Assembly (NCBI RefSeq): GCF_000342045.1
Contig: NZ_AONQ01000027.1
Span: forward strand, 1-55,386
Origin: Paramagnetospirillum caucaseum
GTDB lineage: Bacteria > Pseudomonadota > Alphaproteobacteria > Rhodospirillales > Magnetospirillaceae
Length of the DNA stretch: 55,386 bases
Reading direction: 5' to 3'
Within the stretch, counting starts at the first letter, position 1; every line of letters begins with the position of its first letter. This document shows, in pieces, positions 1 to 8,110 of the stretch. The translations under genes and the position numbers were made by a program. The notes below the pieces were generated by a model. That model searched no databases, was not told the origin of the DNA, and saw only the letters and a program-made list of their open reading frames with translations.

Positions 1-133
1 TGCCTTAGGGATCGCCACGGTGATGACCTGCACCCTGTCGGTGGATCACCGGGTGGTCGACGGCGCGGTGGGGGCCGAGTTCCTGGCCGCCTTCAAGACG
101 CTGATCGAAGACCCGTTCGCCATGTTGCTGTAG
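1..133 (+). CDS. pdhC: Pyruvate dehydrogenase E2 (dihydrolipoamide acetyltransferase), C-terminal end only
   Basis: Only the last 43 codons are inside the window; the reading frame enters at base 2 and ends at TAG 131-133. The visible residues contain [16 protein letters not shown], the catalytic histidine motif (HxxxDG) of the E2 acyltransferase domain, and the normal short family C-terminus. E2 moves acetyl groups from lipoyl-lysine to CoA in the pyruvate dehydrogenase complex. Downstream lpd (E3) and lipA (lipoate synthesis) fit a PDH operon. The 2-oxoglutarate dehydrogenase E2 is the alternative, but [10 protein letters not shown] and the neighbours favour PDH. Confidence 0.9.
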   Translation, partial: ALGIATVMTCTLSVDHRVVDGAVGAEFLAAFKTLIEDPFAMLL

Positions 134-146
134 GGAGGGACGCGTC

Positions 147-725
147 ATGAGCCGCGAGGCCGTGCACGCCGCCTTCGCCAGCCTGAAGGCCGATTTCCGC
201 GATGAACGCTTTCCCGTCATCGCGGGACGGCTGGCCGGCGAATCCCTGGCCTGGGGCGAGCGGCTTCTCAAGCTGTTCGCCACCGCCGGCCGCGACGCCC
301 TGGAGGCGGTGGACATGCTCACCCGCTTCTGGGTGGTGCGCTATCGCGGCATGCCCGAACCCGCCGACCTGGGCGGGGCCGGGGCGGGGGCGGCCTTCGT
401 GCTCGCCTTCACCGCCTTTCCCTATCTCGACGTCATGATGGACGCCTGGGAACTGGGCGAGGTGGCCGGGGAGCATGGGCCGGATCGCCTGACCCTGCAT
501 TGCCTGTTCGACGGCGAGGACCAGGGCACCCTGGTCACCGCCCTGCGGGCACAAGGCGGGTGGCGCTTCGACCTGATGGGGCTGTACCGCGACAAGGCCA
601 AGGCCCTGGAGAACTTCATCGAACTGGAGTTCGGCGCCTTCGACGCCTTCCTCGACCATTACGTGGCCGAGCACGATCTGAGTTTCCATACGGAACAAGC
701 CTGGCGGCCTTTGGCCGGACAATAA
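147..725 (+). CDS. Hypothetical protein in the PDH operon (192 aa)
   Basis: An ATG at 147 follows a strong AGGGAGG ribosome site, 13 bases after the pdhC stop. I do not recognise the family. The protein is soluble-looking, with a helical first half, a more hydrophobic stretch around residues 75-95 and several aromatic residues in the second half; no signal peptide, cysteine cluster or nucleotide-binding motif is visible. Its place between pdhC and lpd with tight spacing suggests co-transcription with the PDH genes, but that alone does not give a function. Confidence 0.75.
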   Translation: MSREAVHAAFASLKADFRDERFPVIAGRLAGESLAWGERLLKLFATAGRDALEAVDMLTRFWVVRYRGMPEPADLGGAGAGAAFVLAFTAFPYLDVMMDAWELGEVAGEHGPDRLTLHCLFDGEDQGTLVTALRAQGGWRFDLMGLYRDKAKALENFIELEFGAFDAFLDHYVAEHDLSFHTEQAWRPLAGQ

Positions 726-743
726 AAACCGGGAGGGAGTGAG

Positions 744-1211
744 ATGGGTCTGAGAGTAAGGGAAATGCCCCGGCCACCGGGCATGCCGGTGACGCCGTTT
801 CCCACGGGCAGCGTCGCCGAGCGCTCGGCCCTGGCCGGTCTGGTCGCCATGATCGAGAACAACCCCGCCTTCTGCAATCGCGGCGTCCTGCCGGAAGAGC
901 AGGAGCGCTGCTACCGCGCCGTGGTCGACGCCAGGCGCCTGATCGGCGAGACCGCCGAGTTGCTGCCGCCCGGCACGCCGGCCGAGGATCTGCTGGCCGC
1001 CATGCGCGCCGCCTGCCGCAAATATATTTCCGAGGCCGAGTCCTGGGACCGCCGCACCGGGCGCCGCTACCAGATGCCCACCTTCGTCTTCTACCAGTTG
1101 CTGGGAGCCTTCCGCGAATTGCTGGGAGTGCATGTCTGGCGCCTGGCCGAGGCCTACGACATGGAAATCGAAGGCCGCCTGAACATGATCTTCCCCGGCT
1201 CGCCGGAATAA
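744..1211 (+). CDS. Hypothetical protein in the PDH operon (155 aa)
   Basis: ATG at 744 preceded by GGGAGGGAG. The product is a mostly helical soluble protein with a proline-rich start (residues 9-21) and a C-terminal half rich in aromatic residues, including the stretch PTFVFYQLLGAFRELLG. Two cysteines are scattered and do not form a metal motif. It lies 18 bases after the preceding unknown gene and 13 bases before the lpd start, so the two unknown genes and lpd look like one transcription unit. No function can be assigned from sequence alone. Confidence 0.75.
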   Translation: MGLRVREMPRPPGMPVTPFPTGSVAERSALAGLVAMIENNPAFCNRGVLPEEQERCYRAVVDARRLIGETAELLPPGTPAEDLLAAMRAACRKYISEAESWDRRTGRRYQMPTFVFYQLLGAFRELLGVHVWRLAEAYDMEIEGRLNMIFPGSPE

Positions 1212-1224
1212 TTTGGAGAGAAAG

Positions 1225-2616
1225 ATGGCCGAGAACAGCTTCGACATCATCGTCATCGGCGGTGGCCCCGGCGGCTATGTCGCCGCCATCCGCGCCGCCC
1301 AGCTGGGGATGAAGACTGCCCTGGTGGAGCGCGAGCACCTGGGCGGCATCTGCCTCAACTGGGGGTGCATCCCGACCAAGGCCCTGCTGCGCTCGGCGGA
1401 AGTCTACCGCAACATGAGCCATGCGGAATCCTACGGCCTGTCGGCCCCCGGCGCCTCCTTCGACCTGGCCAAGATCGTGGCCCGCTCGCGGGGCGTCTCG
1501 GCCCAGTTGCAGGGCGGCGTCAAGCATCTGCTGAAGAAGAACAAGGTCACGGTGATCGAGGGCACCGCCAAGCTGGCCGGCGGCGGCAAGGTGGCCATCG
1601 AGGGCAAGGGTGGGGTGATCTCCGCCCCTCACATCATCCTGGCGACGGGTGCCAGGGCCCGCATCCTTCCCGGCTTCGAGCCCGACGGCAAGTTCATCTG
1701 GACCTACAAGGAAGCCCTGGTCCCCGACACGTTCCCCAAGCGCCTGCTGGTCATCGGCTCGGGCGCCATCGGTATCGAGTTCGCCAGCTTCTTCAACACC
1801 CTGGGCGCCCAGGTCACCGTGGCCGAGGCCATGGACCGCGTCCTGCCGGTGGAGGATGCCGAGATCAGCGCCATGGCGAGCAAGAGCTTCGAGAAGCAGG
1901 GCATGAAGATCCTGGTGGGCGCCAACATCAAGGGGTGTAAGAAGAACGCCGCCGACGTCACCGTCACCATCGAGGCGGGCGGCAAGACCCACGAGGTCAC
2001 CGTCGACCGGATCATCACCGCCATCGGCATCGTCGGCAACGTGGAGAATATCGGCCTGGAGGCCACCAAGGCCAAGGTGGAGCGCACCCACGTCATCACC
2101 GACGAATACTGCCGGACGGCCGAGCCCGGTCTCTACGCCATCGGCGACATCGCCGGCGCGCCCTGGCTGGCCCACAAGGCCAGCCACGAGGCGATGATCT
2201 GTGTCGAGAAGATCAAGGGCCTGCCCGATGTCCATCCGTTGGAGATGATGAAGATTCCGGGATGCACCTACTGCCATCCGCAGGTGGCGTCGGTGGGGCT
2301 GTCCGAGGCCAAGGCCAAGGAGAAGGGCTATGCGGTCAAGGTCGGCCGCTTCCCCTTCGCGGCCAACGGCAAGGCCATCGCGCTCGGCGAGACCGAGGGC
2401 ATGATCAAGACGGTGTTCGACGCCAAGACCGGCGAATTGCTGGGCGCCCACATGATCGGCGCCGAGGTCACCGAGATGATCCAGGGCTACGTGGTCGCCA
2501 AGACCCTGGAAACCACCGAGGCCGAGCTGATGCACACCGTCTTCGCCCATCCGACGCTCTCGGAAATGATGCACGAGTCGGTGCTTGACGCCTATGGCCG
2601 GGCGGTGCATTTCTAG
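1225..2616 (+). CDS. lpdA: Dihydrolipoamide dehydrogenase (E3)
   Basis: A 463-residue flavoprotein that reoxidises dihydrolipoyl groups with NAD+ in the 2-oxoacid dehydrogenase complexes. The N-terminal FAD motif is VIGGGPGG (residues 10-17). The redox disulfide lies in CLNWGC (C43, C48), a second dinucleotide fold begins at VIGSGAIGIEFASFF, the FAD-binding YAIGDIAG is present, and the C-terminal AHPTLSE carries the catalytic His-Glu pair. The ATG at 1225 is preferred to an in-frame TTG at 1213 because GGAGAG lies 5-10 bases upstream of the ATG. Length is typical. Lying in the PDH operon, it is probably the PDH-dedicated E3. Confidence 0.96.
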   Translation: MAENSFDIIVIGGGPGGYVAAIRAAQLGMKTALVEREHLGGICLNWGCIPTKALLRSAEVYRNMSHAESYGLSAPGASFDLAKIVARSRGVSAQLQGGVKHLLKKNKVTVIEGTAKLAGGGKVAIEGKGGVISAPHIILATGARARILPGFEPDGKFIWTYKEALVPDTFPKRLLVIGSGAIGIEFASFFNTLGAQVTVAEAMDRVLPVEDAEISAMASKSFEKQGMKILVGANIKGCKKNAADVTVTIEAGGKTHEVTVDRIITAIGIVGNVENIGLEATKAKVERTHVITDEYCRTAEPGLYAIGDIAGAPWLAHKASHEAMICVEKIKGLPDVHPLEMMKIPGCTYCHPQVASVGLSEAKAKEKGYAVKVGRFPFAANGKAIALGETEGMIKTVFDAKTGELLGAHMIGAEVTEMIQGYVVAKTLETTEAELMHTVFAHPTLSEMMHESVLDAYGRAVHF

Positions 2617-2619
2617 CCA

Positions 2620-3078
2620 ATGCAGCCATCAAACCCACAATTTTCGGGCGACCTCTATCTCTGGAGCGAGATTGCCCGGAACTTTGGGATTGTGATTGCG
2701 GGAATTATCGGACTGTGGATCGCCGGGATGCGAAGCCGCGCCGCCAATATGCAGGCGCGTGCCGCGCTTGAACAAAATGAGCTTGCACGCCGCGATCACA
2801 TTACCGAACTATTCAATAGAGCCGTTGGTCAACTCGGAGACGACAAGCTGGAGGTTCGCCTGGGCGCGATCTATACGCTTCAGGCAATCTGCGAGGATCA
2901 AGCCTTCAAGATATATGCTACCCCGGTTACGGAAACATTATCGGCCTTTGTCCGAGATCGCGCGACACCGGAAAATGGAGAGGTTCCTACGGATGTTCGG
3001 GCAATCGCTGAGCTGCTGCTTGTCATAGCGAGAGAAAAACGAGGTGCTGAAAATGGCTCATCCAGCCTTGAATCTTGA
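2620..3078 (+). CDS. Membrane-anchored N-terminal part of a split pentapeptide-repeat protein
   Basis: 152 residues with one predicted membrane segment (about residues 22-37), a basic charged stretch, then HITELFNRAVGQLGDD and KLEVRLGAIYTLQAI. The latter resembles the conserved membrane-linked region that precedes pentapeptide repeats in single-chain proteins. Here the frame ends just where repeats would start, and the next gene overlaps it by 35 bases in another frame. It starts 3 bases after the lpd stop with no clear ribosome site. Base composition is less GC-rich than the neighbours, which suggests acquisition. The role is unknown. Confidence 0.7.
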   Translation: MQPSNPQFSGDLYLWSEIARNFGIVIAGIIGLWIAGMRSRAANMQARAALEQNELARRDHITELFNRAVGQLGDDKLEVRLGAIYTLQAICEDQAFKIYATPVTETLSAFVRDRATPENGEVPTDVRAIAELLLVIAREKRGAENGSSSLES

Positions 3079-3550
3079 AGGGGCCTTTCTTCCTCGATCC
3101 GACTGGAGCAAGGCAGGCCTCAATAATGCCCGGTTTATGAAGACAAACCTAGCGGGGTCCGATTTTTCTGGCAGCGTTTTGAATGCTGCCGATCTCAGGC
3201 AGGCGGTGTTGATCGGTGCAAATTTCGAAGGCGCCGTTCTCAACCATGCTCGCTTGACTGACGCTGACCTTACGGAAGCACGTTTCCTGCGATCCGTGCT
3301 GAACAATGCGAACATGCATGGTGCCTGCTTGAAGGGTGCAATTCTGGCAGGGGCTGTGATGAATAACGCGGATCTTTCCTGCGCCACCCTTGAAGGGGCT
3401 GACTTGAGAGGGGCCATAATCAACAATGCCGACCTAAGTGGGGCCGACTTGCGCGGAGCGGATCTGACCGGAGCCCTGAACCTGACCCGAGACCAGATTG
3501 AGTCTGCCATCACCGATGAGACGACCGTGTTGCCGGTCTATTTGAAATGA
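3044..3550 (+). CDS. Pentapeptide-repeat protein with six 20-residue coils
   Basis: GTG at 3044 (ATG at 3053 is the alternative) gives up to 168 residues. Residues 26-145 divide exactly into six 20-residue units, each beginning with a variant of LNNA (LNNA, LNAA, LNHA, LNNA, MNNA, INNA) and made of four A(D/N)LXX-type pentapeptides, as expected for one turn of a right-handed quadrilateral beta-helix. The C-terminal 20 residues are non-repetitive. It overlaps the previous membrane gene by 35 bases, and its TGA overlaps the lipA start as ATGA. Family functions range from DNA mimicry to unknown; none is implied here. Confidence 0.8.
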   Translation: MLKMAHPALNLEGAFLPRSDWSKAGLNNARFMKTNLAGSDFSGSVLNAADLRQAVLIGANFEGAVLNHARLTDADLTEARFLRSVLNNANMHGACLKGAILAGAVMNNADLSCATLEGADLRGAIINNADLSGADLRGADLTGALNLTRDQIESAITDETTVLPVYLK

Positions 3551-4488
3551 GCATGAACACGCAGCCCCTGCGCCATCCCGAGAAAGCCCGCAAGCCGGAC
3601 AACATCTCTCCGCGCAAGCCCGACTGGATCAGGGTCAAGGCCCCCACCTCGGAAGAGGCGGCCGAGGTGCGCCGCCTGATGCGGGAAAAGAACCTGCACA
3701 CGGTGTGCGAGGAGGCGGCCTGCCCCAATATCGGCGAATGCTGGAAGCACAAGCACGCCACCTTCATGATCCTGGGTGACACCTGCACGCGGGCCTGCGC
3801 CTTCTGCAACGTCAAGACCGGCAATCCCAGGGGGGCCACCGATCCGGCCGAGCCCGAGCATCTGGCCGAATCGGTCAAGGCCATGGGACTGAAGCACGTC
3901 GTCATCACCTCGGTTGACAGGGATGACCTGACCGATGGCGGCGCTTTCCAGTTCGTCGCCTGCATCGAGGCCATCCGCAGGACCTCGCCCGAATGCACCA
4001 TCGAGGTGCTGACCCCTGACTTCCGCGACAAGGGCGACGGGGTGGAGCACATCGCCGGCGCGCGGCCCGACGTGTTCAACCACAATCTGGAAACCGTGCC
4101 GCGTCTCTATCCCGGCATCCGGCCCGGCGCGCGCTATTTCGAATCGCTGCGCGTGCTGCAGCGGGCCAAGGCCGCCGATCCGACCATATTCACCAAATCG
4201 GGCATCATGGTGGGATTGGGCGAGGAGCGGGCCGAGGTGCTGCAGGTCATGGACGACATGCGCTCGGCCGGGGTGGATTTCATCACCATCGGCCAGTATC
4301 TCCAGCCGACCTTGAAGCATGTGGCGGTGTCGCGCTTCGTCACCCCCGACGAGTTCGAGGATTACCGCGCCCAGGCCCGTGCCAAGGGCTTTCTCATGGT
4401 GGCGGCGACGCCGCTCACCCGCTCCAGCCACCACGCCGACCGCGATTTCGAGGCGCTGAAGGCCGAACGCCTGCGCCGCCAGGGGTAA
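3547..4488 (+). CDS. lipA: Lipoyl synthase
   Basis: A 313-residue radical-SAM enzyme that inserts two sulfurs into octanoyl groups on E2 and GcvH. The auxiliary cluster motif CX4CX5C is at C54, C59 and C65. The radical-SAM motif CX3CX2C (CTRACAFC) is at C80, C84 and C87. The C-terminal RSS motif (RSSHHAD) that ligates the auxiliary cluster is present. The start at 3547 overlaps the preceding stop (ATGA); ATG 3553 is an alternative. Its location next to lpd fits lipoylation of the PDH complex, interrupted here by the pentapeptide insert. Confidence 0.97.
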   Translation: MSMNTQPLRHPEKARKPDNISPRKPDWIRVKAPTSEEAAEVRRLMREKNLHTVCEEAACPNIGECWKHKHATFMILGDTCTRACAFCNVKTGNPRGATDPAEPEHLAESVKAMGLKHVVITSVDRDDLTDGGAFQFVACIEAIRRTSPECTIEVLTPDFRDKGDGVEHIAGARPDVFNHNLETVPRLYPGIRPGARYFESLRVLQRAKAADPTIFTKSGIMVGLGEERAEVLQVMDDMRSAGVDFITIGQYLQPTLKHVAVSRFVTPDEFEDYRAQARAKGFLMVAATPLTRSSHHADRDFEALKAERLRRQG

Positions 4489-4500
4489 TCAGGGACCATT

Positions 4501-4932
4501 ATGCCGACCCACGCCGAGCAGCGCGTCCTGCCCTATACCCCCGAGCAATTGTTCGAACTGGTGGCCGATGTGGCTCGCTACCCTGAATTCCTGCCGTGGT
4601 GCGTGGCGTCGCGCATCCGTTCGCGCGACGGCGACGTGTTCTTCGCCGATCTGGTGATCGGCTTCAAGATGGTGCGCGAGCGCTTCACCTCCAAGGTGAC
4701 CCTGACCCGCCCCGACCGTGTCGACGTCACCTATACCGAGGGGCCGTTCAAGCACCTCAACAACCACTGGAACTTCAAGCCCCATCCCAACGGGACCGAG
4801 ATCGACTTCTACGTGGATTTCGAATTCCGCTCCAAGCTGCTGCAGACCATGATCGGCGCCCTGTTCAACGAGGCGGTCAAGCTTATGGTCTCGGCCTTTG
4901 AAAAGCGCGCCCGGCAGCTTTACGGGCCGTAA
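4501..4932 (+). CDS. COQ10/RatA-type START-domain protein (ubiquinone-binding)
   Basis: 143 residues, the usual length for the polyketide-cyclase/START family that includes mitochondrial COQ10 and the protein annotated RatA in enterobacteria. Family features are the start with HAEQRVLPYTPEQLFELVAD, then YPEFLPWC, the central GPFKHLNNHWNF and the C-terminal FNEAVKLMVSAFEKRA helix. It probably binds ubiquinone or a lipid and supports respiratory quinone function; a ribosome-associated role is only known from enterobacteria. It follows lipA by 12 bases and is likely co-transcribed. Confidence 0.88.
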   Translation: MPTHAEQRVLPYTPEQLFELVADVARYPEFLPWCVASRIRSRDGDVFFADLVIGFKMVRERFTSKVTLTRPDRVDVTYTEGPFKHLNNHWNFKPHPNGTEIDFYVDFEFRSKLLQTMIGALFNEAVKLMVSAFEKRARQLYGP

Positions 4933-4950
4933 GCGAGGGCGGAATCAAGA

Positions 4951-4980
4951 ACGGCGCGATGCCTTGGGGCACCGCGCCGT
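4951..4980. terminator. Hairpin between convergent COQ10-like gene and mucR
   Basis: Arms ACGGCGCG (4951-4958) and CGCGCCGT (4973-4980) pair perfectly, with a second inner stem TGCC/GGCA. No T-run follows on either strand, so intrinsic termination is uncertain; the position between two convergent genes is the main support. Confidence 0.45.
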
Positions 4981-5000
4981 GACTTGGTCGGCCGCAGCCT

Positions 5001-5459
5001 TCAGCGGCGGCCGCGCCGGGTGGGCTGCTTGTCGGTGGTTTCGCCGGCCTTGCGGCCCAGCCCGATCTTCTTGGCGAAGTCCGAACGCTGGGCGGCGTAG
5101 TTGGGGGCGACCATGGGATAGTCGGGGGGCAGGCCCCACTTCACCCGGTATTCGTCCGGGGTCATGTTGTAGGTGGTGCGCAGATGCCGCTTCAGCATCT
5201 TCAACTTCTTGCCATCCTCGAGACAGATGATGTAGTCGGGAGTCACCGACTTCTTGACGGCGATGGCCGGCTTCGGAGCCTCGGACTTTGCTTCCGGCTG
5301 GCCGCCCTCAAGGGATGAAAGCGACCCGTAGACCGTATTGATCAGTTCCGGCAATTGTCCCGCCGGAACCGGGTTCTTTCCCACATAGGCGGCGACTACA
5401 TCGACGGCCATGCGCAGCAGGTCGTCACGATTGGTTTTGTCCGAGTTGATGTCGCTCAT
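5001..5459 (-). CDS. mucR: MucR/Ros family transcriptional regulator, incomplete zinc-finger ligands
   Basis: 152 residues, typical for the alphaproteobacterial MucR/Ros family, which bind AT-rich promoters and regulate exopolysaccharide, motility and cell-cycle genes. Residues 13-52 match the N-terminal oligomerisation region. The DNA-binding domain begins at DYIICLEDGKK and continues through MTPDEYRVKWGLPPDYPM. Expected Ros zinc ligands are C79, a residue at 82 (Asp here), H92 and a histidine near 96-97; the last is Thr-Tyr here. Zinc binding may therefore be altered or absent. It is monocistronic, facing a long AT-rich upstream region that may carry its own operator. Confidence 0.93.
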   Translation of the reverse strand: MSDINSDKTNRDDLLRMAVDVVAAYVGKNPVPAGQLPELINTVYGSLSSLEGGQPEAKSEAPKPAIAVKKSVTPDYIICLEDGKKLKMLKRHLRTTYNMTPDEYRVKWGLPPDYPMVAPNYAAQRSDFAKKIGLGRKAGETTDKQPTRRGRR

Positions 5460-5799
5460 CTGGCTATCCGACCACGGTTTGTTGGCATAATTGAATCAAT
5501 GAATGCATGGCGGAACTTCAGTGTCAATTGGAAATTGAACCGTGTGAATAATGAGTTCTTGGAGTTGGTGTGAAGTGCAATAATCATTATCCGGATGGAT
5601 GGGGGATTACCCCGATGGTCTGTATGAACGGCCATGCTTCTATTGCAGGGGGCGCCTGTTCGTGATGCTTTTTGGAAAGTCGCGGCGGCGGCCCTGTGTC
5701 GTGATCGGACATGCCCCATAAGCTTGTGGCGCATTGGCAAGCTGGTCCGACATATGGTATCTAGCCCATTCGAACAAGGATCGCCGGGGTAGGGTGTTG
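5460..5799. other. AT-richer intergenic region between divergent mucR and rpiB
   Basis: About 340 bases with no convincing gene. It is visibly richer in A and T than the flanks, especially 5460-5620, as expected of a region bound by MucR- or H-NS-like proteins. On the minus strand an exact TTGACA (5527 down to 5522) could be a mucR -35 box, but no good -10 is seen at the right spacing. Inverted CAATT/AATTG elements occur around 5524-5537. The rpiB-proximal part holds a possible promoter listed separately. Confidence 0.5.
5734..5763 (+). promoter_or_regulatory. Possible rpiB promoter
   Basis: TTGGCA (5734-5739), an 18-base spacer and TATCTA (5758-5763) resemble sigma-70 boxes, ending 36 bases upstream of the rpiB ATG. 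Confidence 0.35.
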
Positions 5800-6249
5800 A
5801 TGAGCGCGAAAACCATTGCCATTGCCTGCGATCACGGCGGCATCGAGATGAAGGAACTGCTGGTCAAGGATCTGGCCGCCTTGGGCTGGTCGGTGCTCGA
5901 CCTGGGCACCGATGGGCCGGACTCGGTGGACTATCCCGATTTCGCGGTGAAGCTGGCCGAGGCGCTGAAGGGCGGCAAGGCCGAGCGCGGCGTGCTGCTG
6001 TGCGGCACCGGAATCGGCATCTCCATCGCCGCCAACCGCTTCGAGCATGTGCGTGCCGCCCTGGTGCACGATGCCTTCGGGGCGCGCATGTGCCGCCAGC
6101 ACAACGACGCCAACGTCCTGGTGATGGGCGGGCGTACCACCGGTCCCGAGGTGGCGCGCGACTGCCTGAAGATTTTTATCGAGACCGAATTCGAGGGCGG
6201 CCGCCACGCGCGGCGCGTCTCCAAGCTGTCCGGCGACGGCCAAGCCTGA
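5800..6249 (+). CDS. rpiB: Ribose-5-phosphate isomerase B
   Basis: 149 residues; interconverts ribose 5-phosphate and ribulose 5-phosphate in the pentose phosphate pathway. Family hallmarks are ACDHGG near residue 10, the catalytic CGTGIGISIAANR loop with its cysteine, and NDANVLVMGGR. The ATG at 5800 is chosen; GTG 5794 and TTG 5797 are also in frame, and the only purine-rich stretch (GGGTAGGG) lies just upstream of all three. It is followed by glyA after 46 bases, a common alphaproteobacterial arrangement. Confidence 0.94.
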   Translation: MSAKTIAIACDHGGIEMKELLVKDLAALGWSVLDLGTDGPDSVDYPDFAVKLAEALKGGKAERGVLLCGTGIGISIAANRFEHVRAALVHDAFGARMCRQHNDANVLVMGGRTTGPEVARDCLKIFIETEFEGGRHARRVSKLSGDGQA

Positions 6250-6295
6250 GCCCTGAGTCCATATCGTCACGACCCGCCTGCCAGAAAGAGATCCG

Positions 6296-7579
6296 ATGTC
6301 CAGCGCACCCACCGACACCTTTTTCCGCACCCCGCTTTCCGAGCGTGATCCCGAGATCTTCGCGGCCATCACCCAGGAGCTGAAGCGCCAGCAGGACCAG
6401 ATCGAGCTGATCGCCTCCGAGAACATCGTCTCGCGCGCCGTGCTCGAGGCCCAGGGCTCGGTGATGACCAACAAGTACGCCGAGGGCTATCCCGGCAAGC
6501 GCTACTATGGTGGTTGCGAGTTCGTCGATATCGCCGAAAGCCTGGCCATCGCGCGCGCCTGCCAGATTTTCGGCTGCACCTACGCCAACGTCCAGCCCAG
6601 CTCGGGCTCCCAGGCCAACCAGGGCGTCTTCATGGCCCTGTTGCAGCCCGGCGACACCATCATGGGCATGAGCCTGGCGGCCGGCGGTCACCTGACCCAC
6701 GGCGCGGCGCCCAACCAGTCGGGCAAGTGGTTCAAGGCCGTGCAGTACGGCGTGCGCAAGCAGGATTCCCAGATCGACTTCGCCGAGGTGGAGGAACTGG
6801 CCCGCACCCACAAGCCGAAGCTGATCATCGCCGGCGGTTCGGCCTATCCGCGCACCATCGACTTCGCCCGTTTCCGCAAGATCGCCGACGAGGTCGGGGC
6901 GTTCTTCATGGTGGACATGGCGCACTTCGCCGGGCTGGTGGCCGGCGGTGTGTATCCCAATCCGCTGCCCCATGCCCATGTGGTGACCACCACCACCCAC
7001 AAGACCCTGCGCGGCCCGCGCGGCGGCATGATCCTGTCCAATGACGCCGATATCGGCAAGAAGATCAACTCGGCCATCTTCCCGGGCATCCAGGGCGGCC
7101 CGCTGATGCATGTCATCGCCGGCAAGGCGGTGGCCTTCGGCGAGGCGCTGCGCCCCGAGTTCAAGCTCTACGCGCGTCAGGTGGTGGACAACGCCCGCGC
7201 CCTGGCCGACACCCTGGTGCGGCGCGGCCTGGACATCGTGTCGGGCGGCACCGATTCGCACCTGATGCTGGTGGACCTGCGGCCCAAGAAGCTGACCGGC
7301 AAGGCCGCCGAGGCCAGCCTGGAGCATGCCGGCATGACCTGCAACAAGAACGGCATTCCCTTCGACCCCGAGAAGCCGACCATCACCTCGGGCGTGCGTC
7401 TGGGCACTCCGGCGGCGACCACGCGCGGCTTCGGCGTCGAGGAATTCAAGAAGGTGGGCGAACTGATCGGCGACGTGCTCGACGGTCTGGCCGCTTACCC
7501 TGAGGACAACTCGGCGGCCGAGGCCCGTGCCCGTGCCGAGGTGGCCGAACTGTGCCGGCGCTTCCCGATCTATCAGTAA
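6296..7579 (+). CDS. glyA: Serine hydroxymethyltransferase
   Basis: 427 residues, standard length. A PLP enzyme converting serine and tetrahydrofolate to glycine and 5,10-methylene-THF. Visible family blocks: [30 protein letters not shown], the SSGSQAN phosphate-binding stretch, and the PLP-lysine motif [13 protein letters not shown]. It probably forms a unit with rpiB upstream; the one-carbon product feeds thymidylate and purine synthesis. Confidence 0.97.
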   Translation: MSSAPTDTFFRTPLSERDPEIFAAITQELKRQQDQIELIASENIVSRAVLEAQGSVMTNKYAEGYPGKRYYGGCEFVDIAESLAIARACQIFGCTYANVQPSSGSQANQGVFMALLQPGDTIMGMSLAAGGHLTHGAAPNQSGKWFKAVQYGVRKQDSQIDFAEVEELARTHKPKLIIAGGSAYPRTIDFARFRKIADEVGAFFMVDMAHFAGLVAGGVYPNPLPHAHVVTTTTHKTLRGPRGGMILSNDADIGKKINSAIFPGIQGGPLMHVIAGKAVAFGEALRPEFKLYARQVVDNARALADTLVRRGLDIVSGGTDSHLMLVDLRPKKLTGKAAEASLEHAGMTCNKNGIPFDPEKPTITSGVRLGTPAATTRGFGVEEFKKVGELIGDVLDGLAAYPEDNSAAEARARAEVAELCRRFPIYQ

Positions 7580-7604
7580 GGCGCCCATCGACCAAGAACA
7601 GGAG

Positions 7605-7625
7605 CGGGGGCAGGGGAAGCCCCCG
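7605..7625 (+). terminator. Terminator-like hairpin between glyA and nrdR
   Basis: CGGGGGC (7605-7611) pairs with GCCCCCG (7619-7625) around a 7-base loop. There is no T-run, so it may only attenuate or protect glyA mRNA. Confidence 0.35.
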
Positions 7626-7648
7626 CCGGTTTCCCGGGGGGAAAGACC

Positions 7649-8110
7649 ATGCGGTGTCCGTTTTGCGGTCACGACGATACCCAGGTGAAGGATTCGCGGC
7701 CCACCGAGGATAACTCGGCCATCCGGCGGCGGCGTTCGTGCCCGGAATGCGGTTCGCGCTTCACCACCTTCGAGCGGGTGCAGATTCGCGATCTGGTGGT
7801 GATCAAGAAGGACGGCTCGCGCTCGCCCTTCGATCGCGACAAGGTCCTGAAGTCGCTGCGGATTTCTCTGCGCAAGCGCCCGGTGGACGATGAACAGATC
7901 GAGCGCATCGTCAACGGTATCCATCGCCGCCTGGAAAGCATGGGCGAGAACGAGGTGCCGTCCAAGTTCATCGGCGAGCTGGTGATGGAGGTGCTGATGG
8001 ACCTCGACAAGGTCGCCTATGTCCGTTACGCCTCGGTGTACCGCAACTTCCGCGAAGCCAAGGACTTCGAGGATTTCCTGGGGAAGATGGTTGTCAGCCG
8101 CCACGACTGA
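7649..8110 (+). CDS. nrdR: Transcriptional repressor NrdR
   Basis: 153 residues. The N-terminal zinc ribbon has [15 protein letters not shown] and [13 protein letters not shown]; the C-terminal ATP-cone runs from [15 protein letters not shown] to about residue 140. NrdR represses ribonucleotide reductase genes according to ATP/dATP binding. The ATG at 7649 is preceded by GGGGGGAAAG. It overlaps the proposed ribD start, so nrdR leads the riboflavin cluster, a frequent arrangement in proteobacteria. Confidence 0.96.
   Translation: MRCPFCGHDDTQVKDSRPTEDNSAIRRRRSCPECGSRFTTFERVQIRDLVVIKKDGSRSPFDRDKVLKSLRISLRKRPVDDEQIERIVNGIHRRLESMGENEVPSKFIGELVMEVLMDLDKVAYVRYASVYRNFREAKDFEDFLGKMVVSRHD

Noticed and set aside
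2696-3028. Alternative frame of 110 codons within the membrane half of the pentapeptide gene
   Set aside because: Its translation has no recognisable motif, and the main frame carries the membrane segment and family-like sequence.
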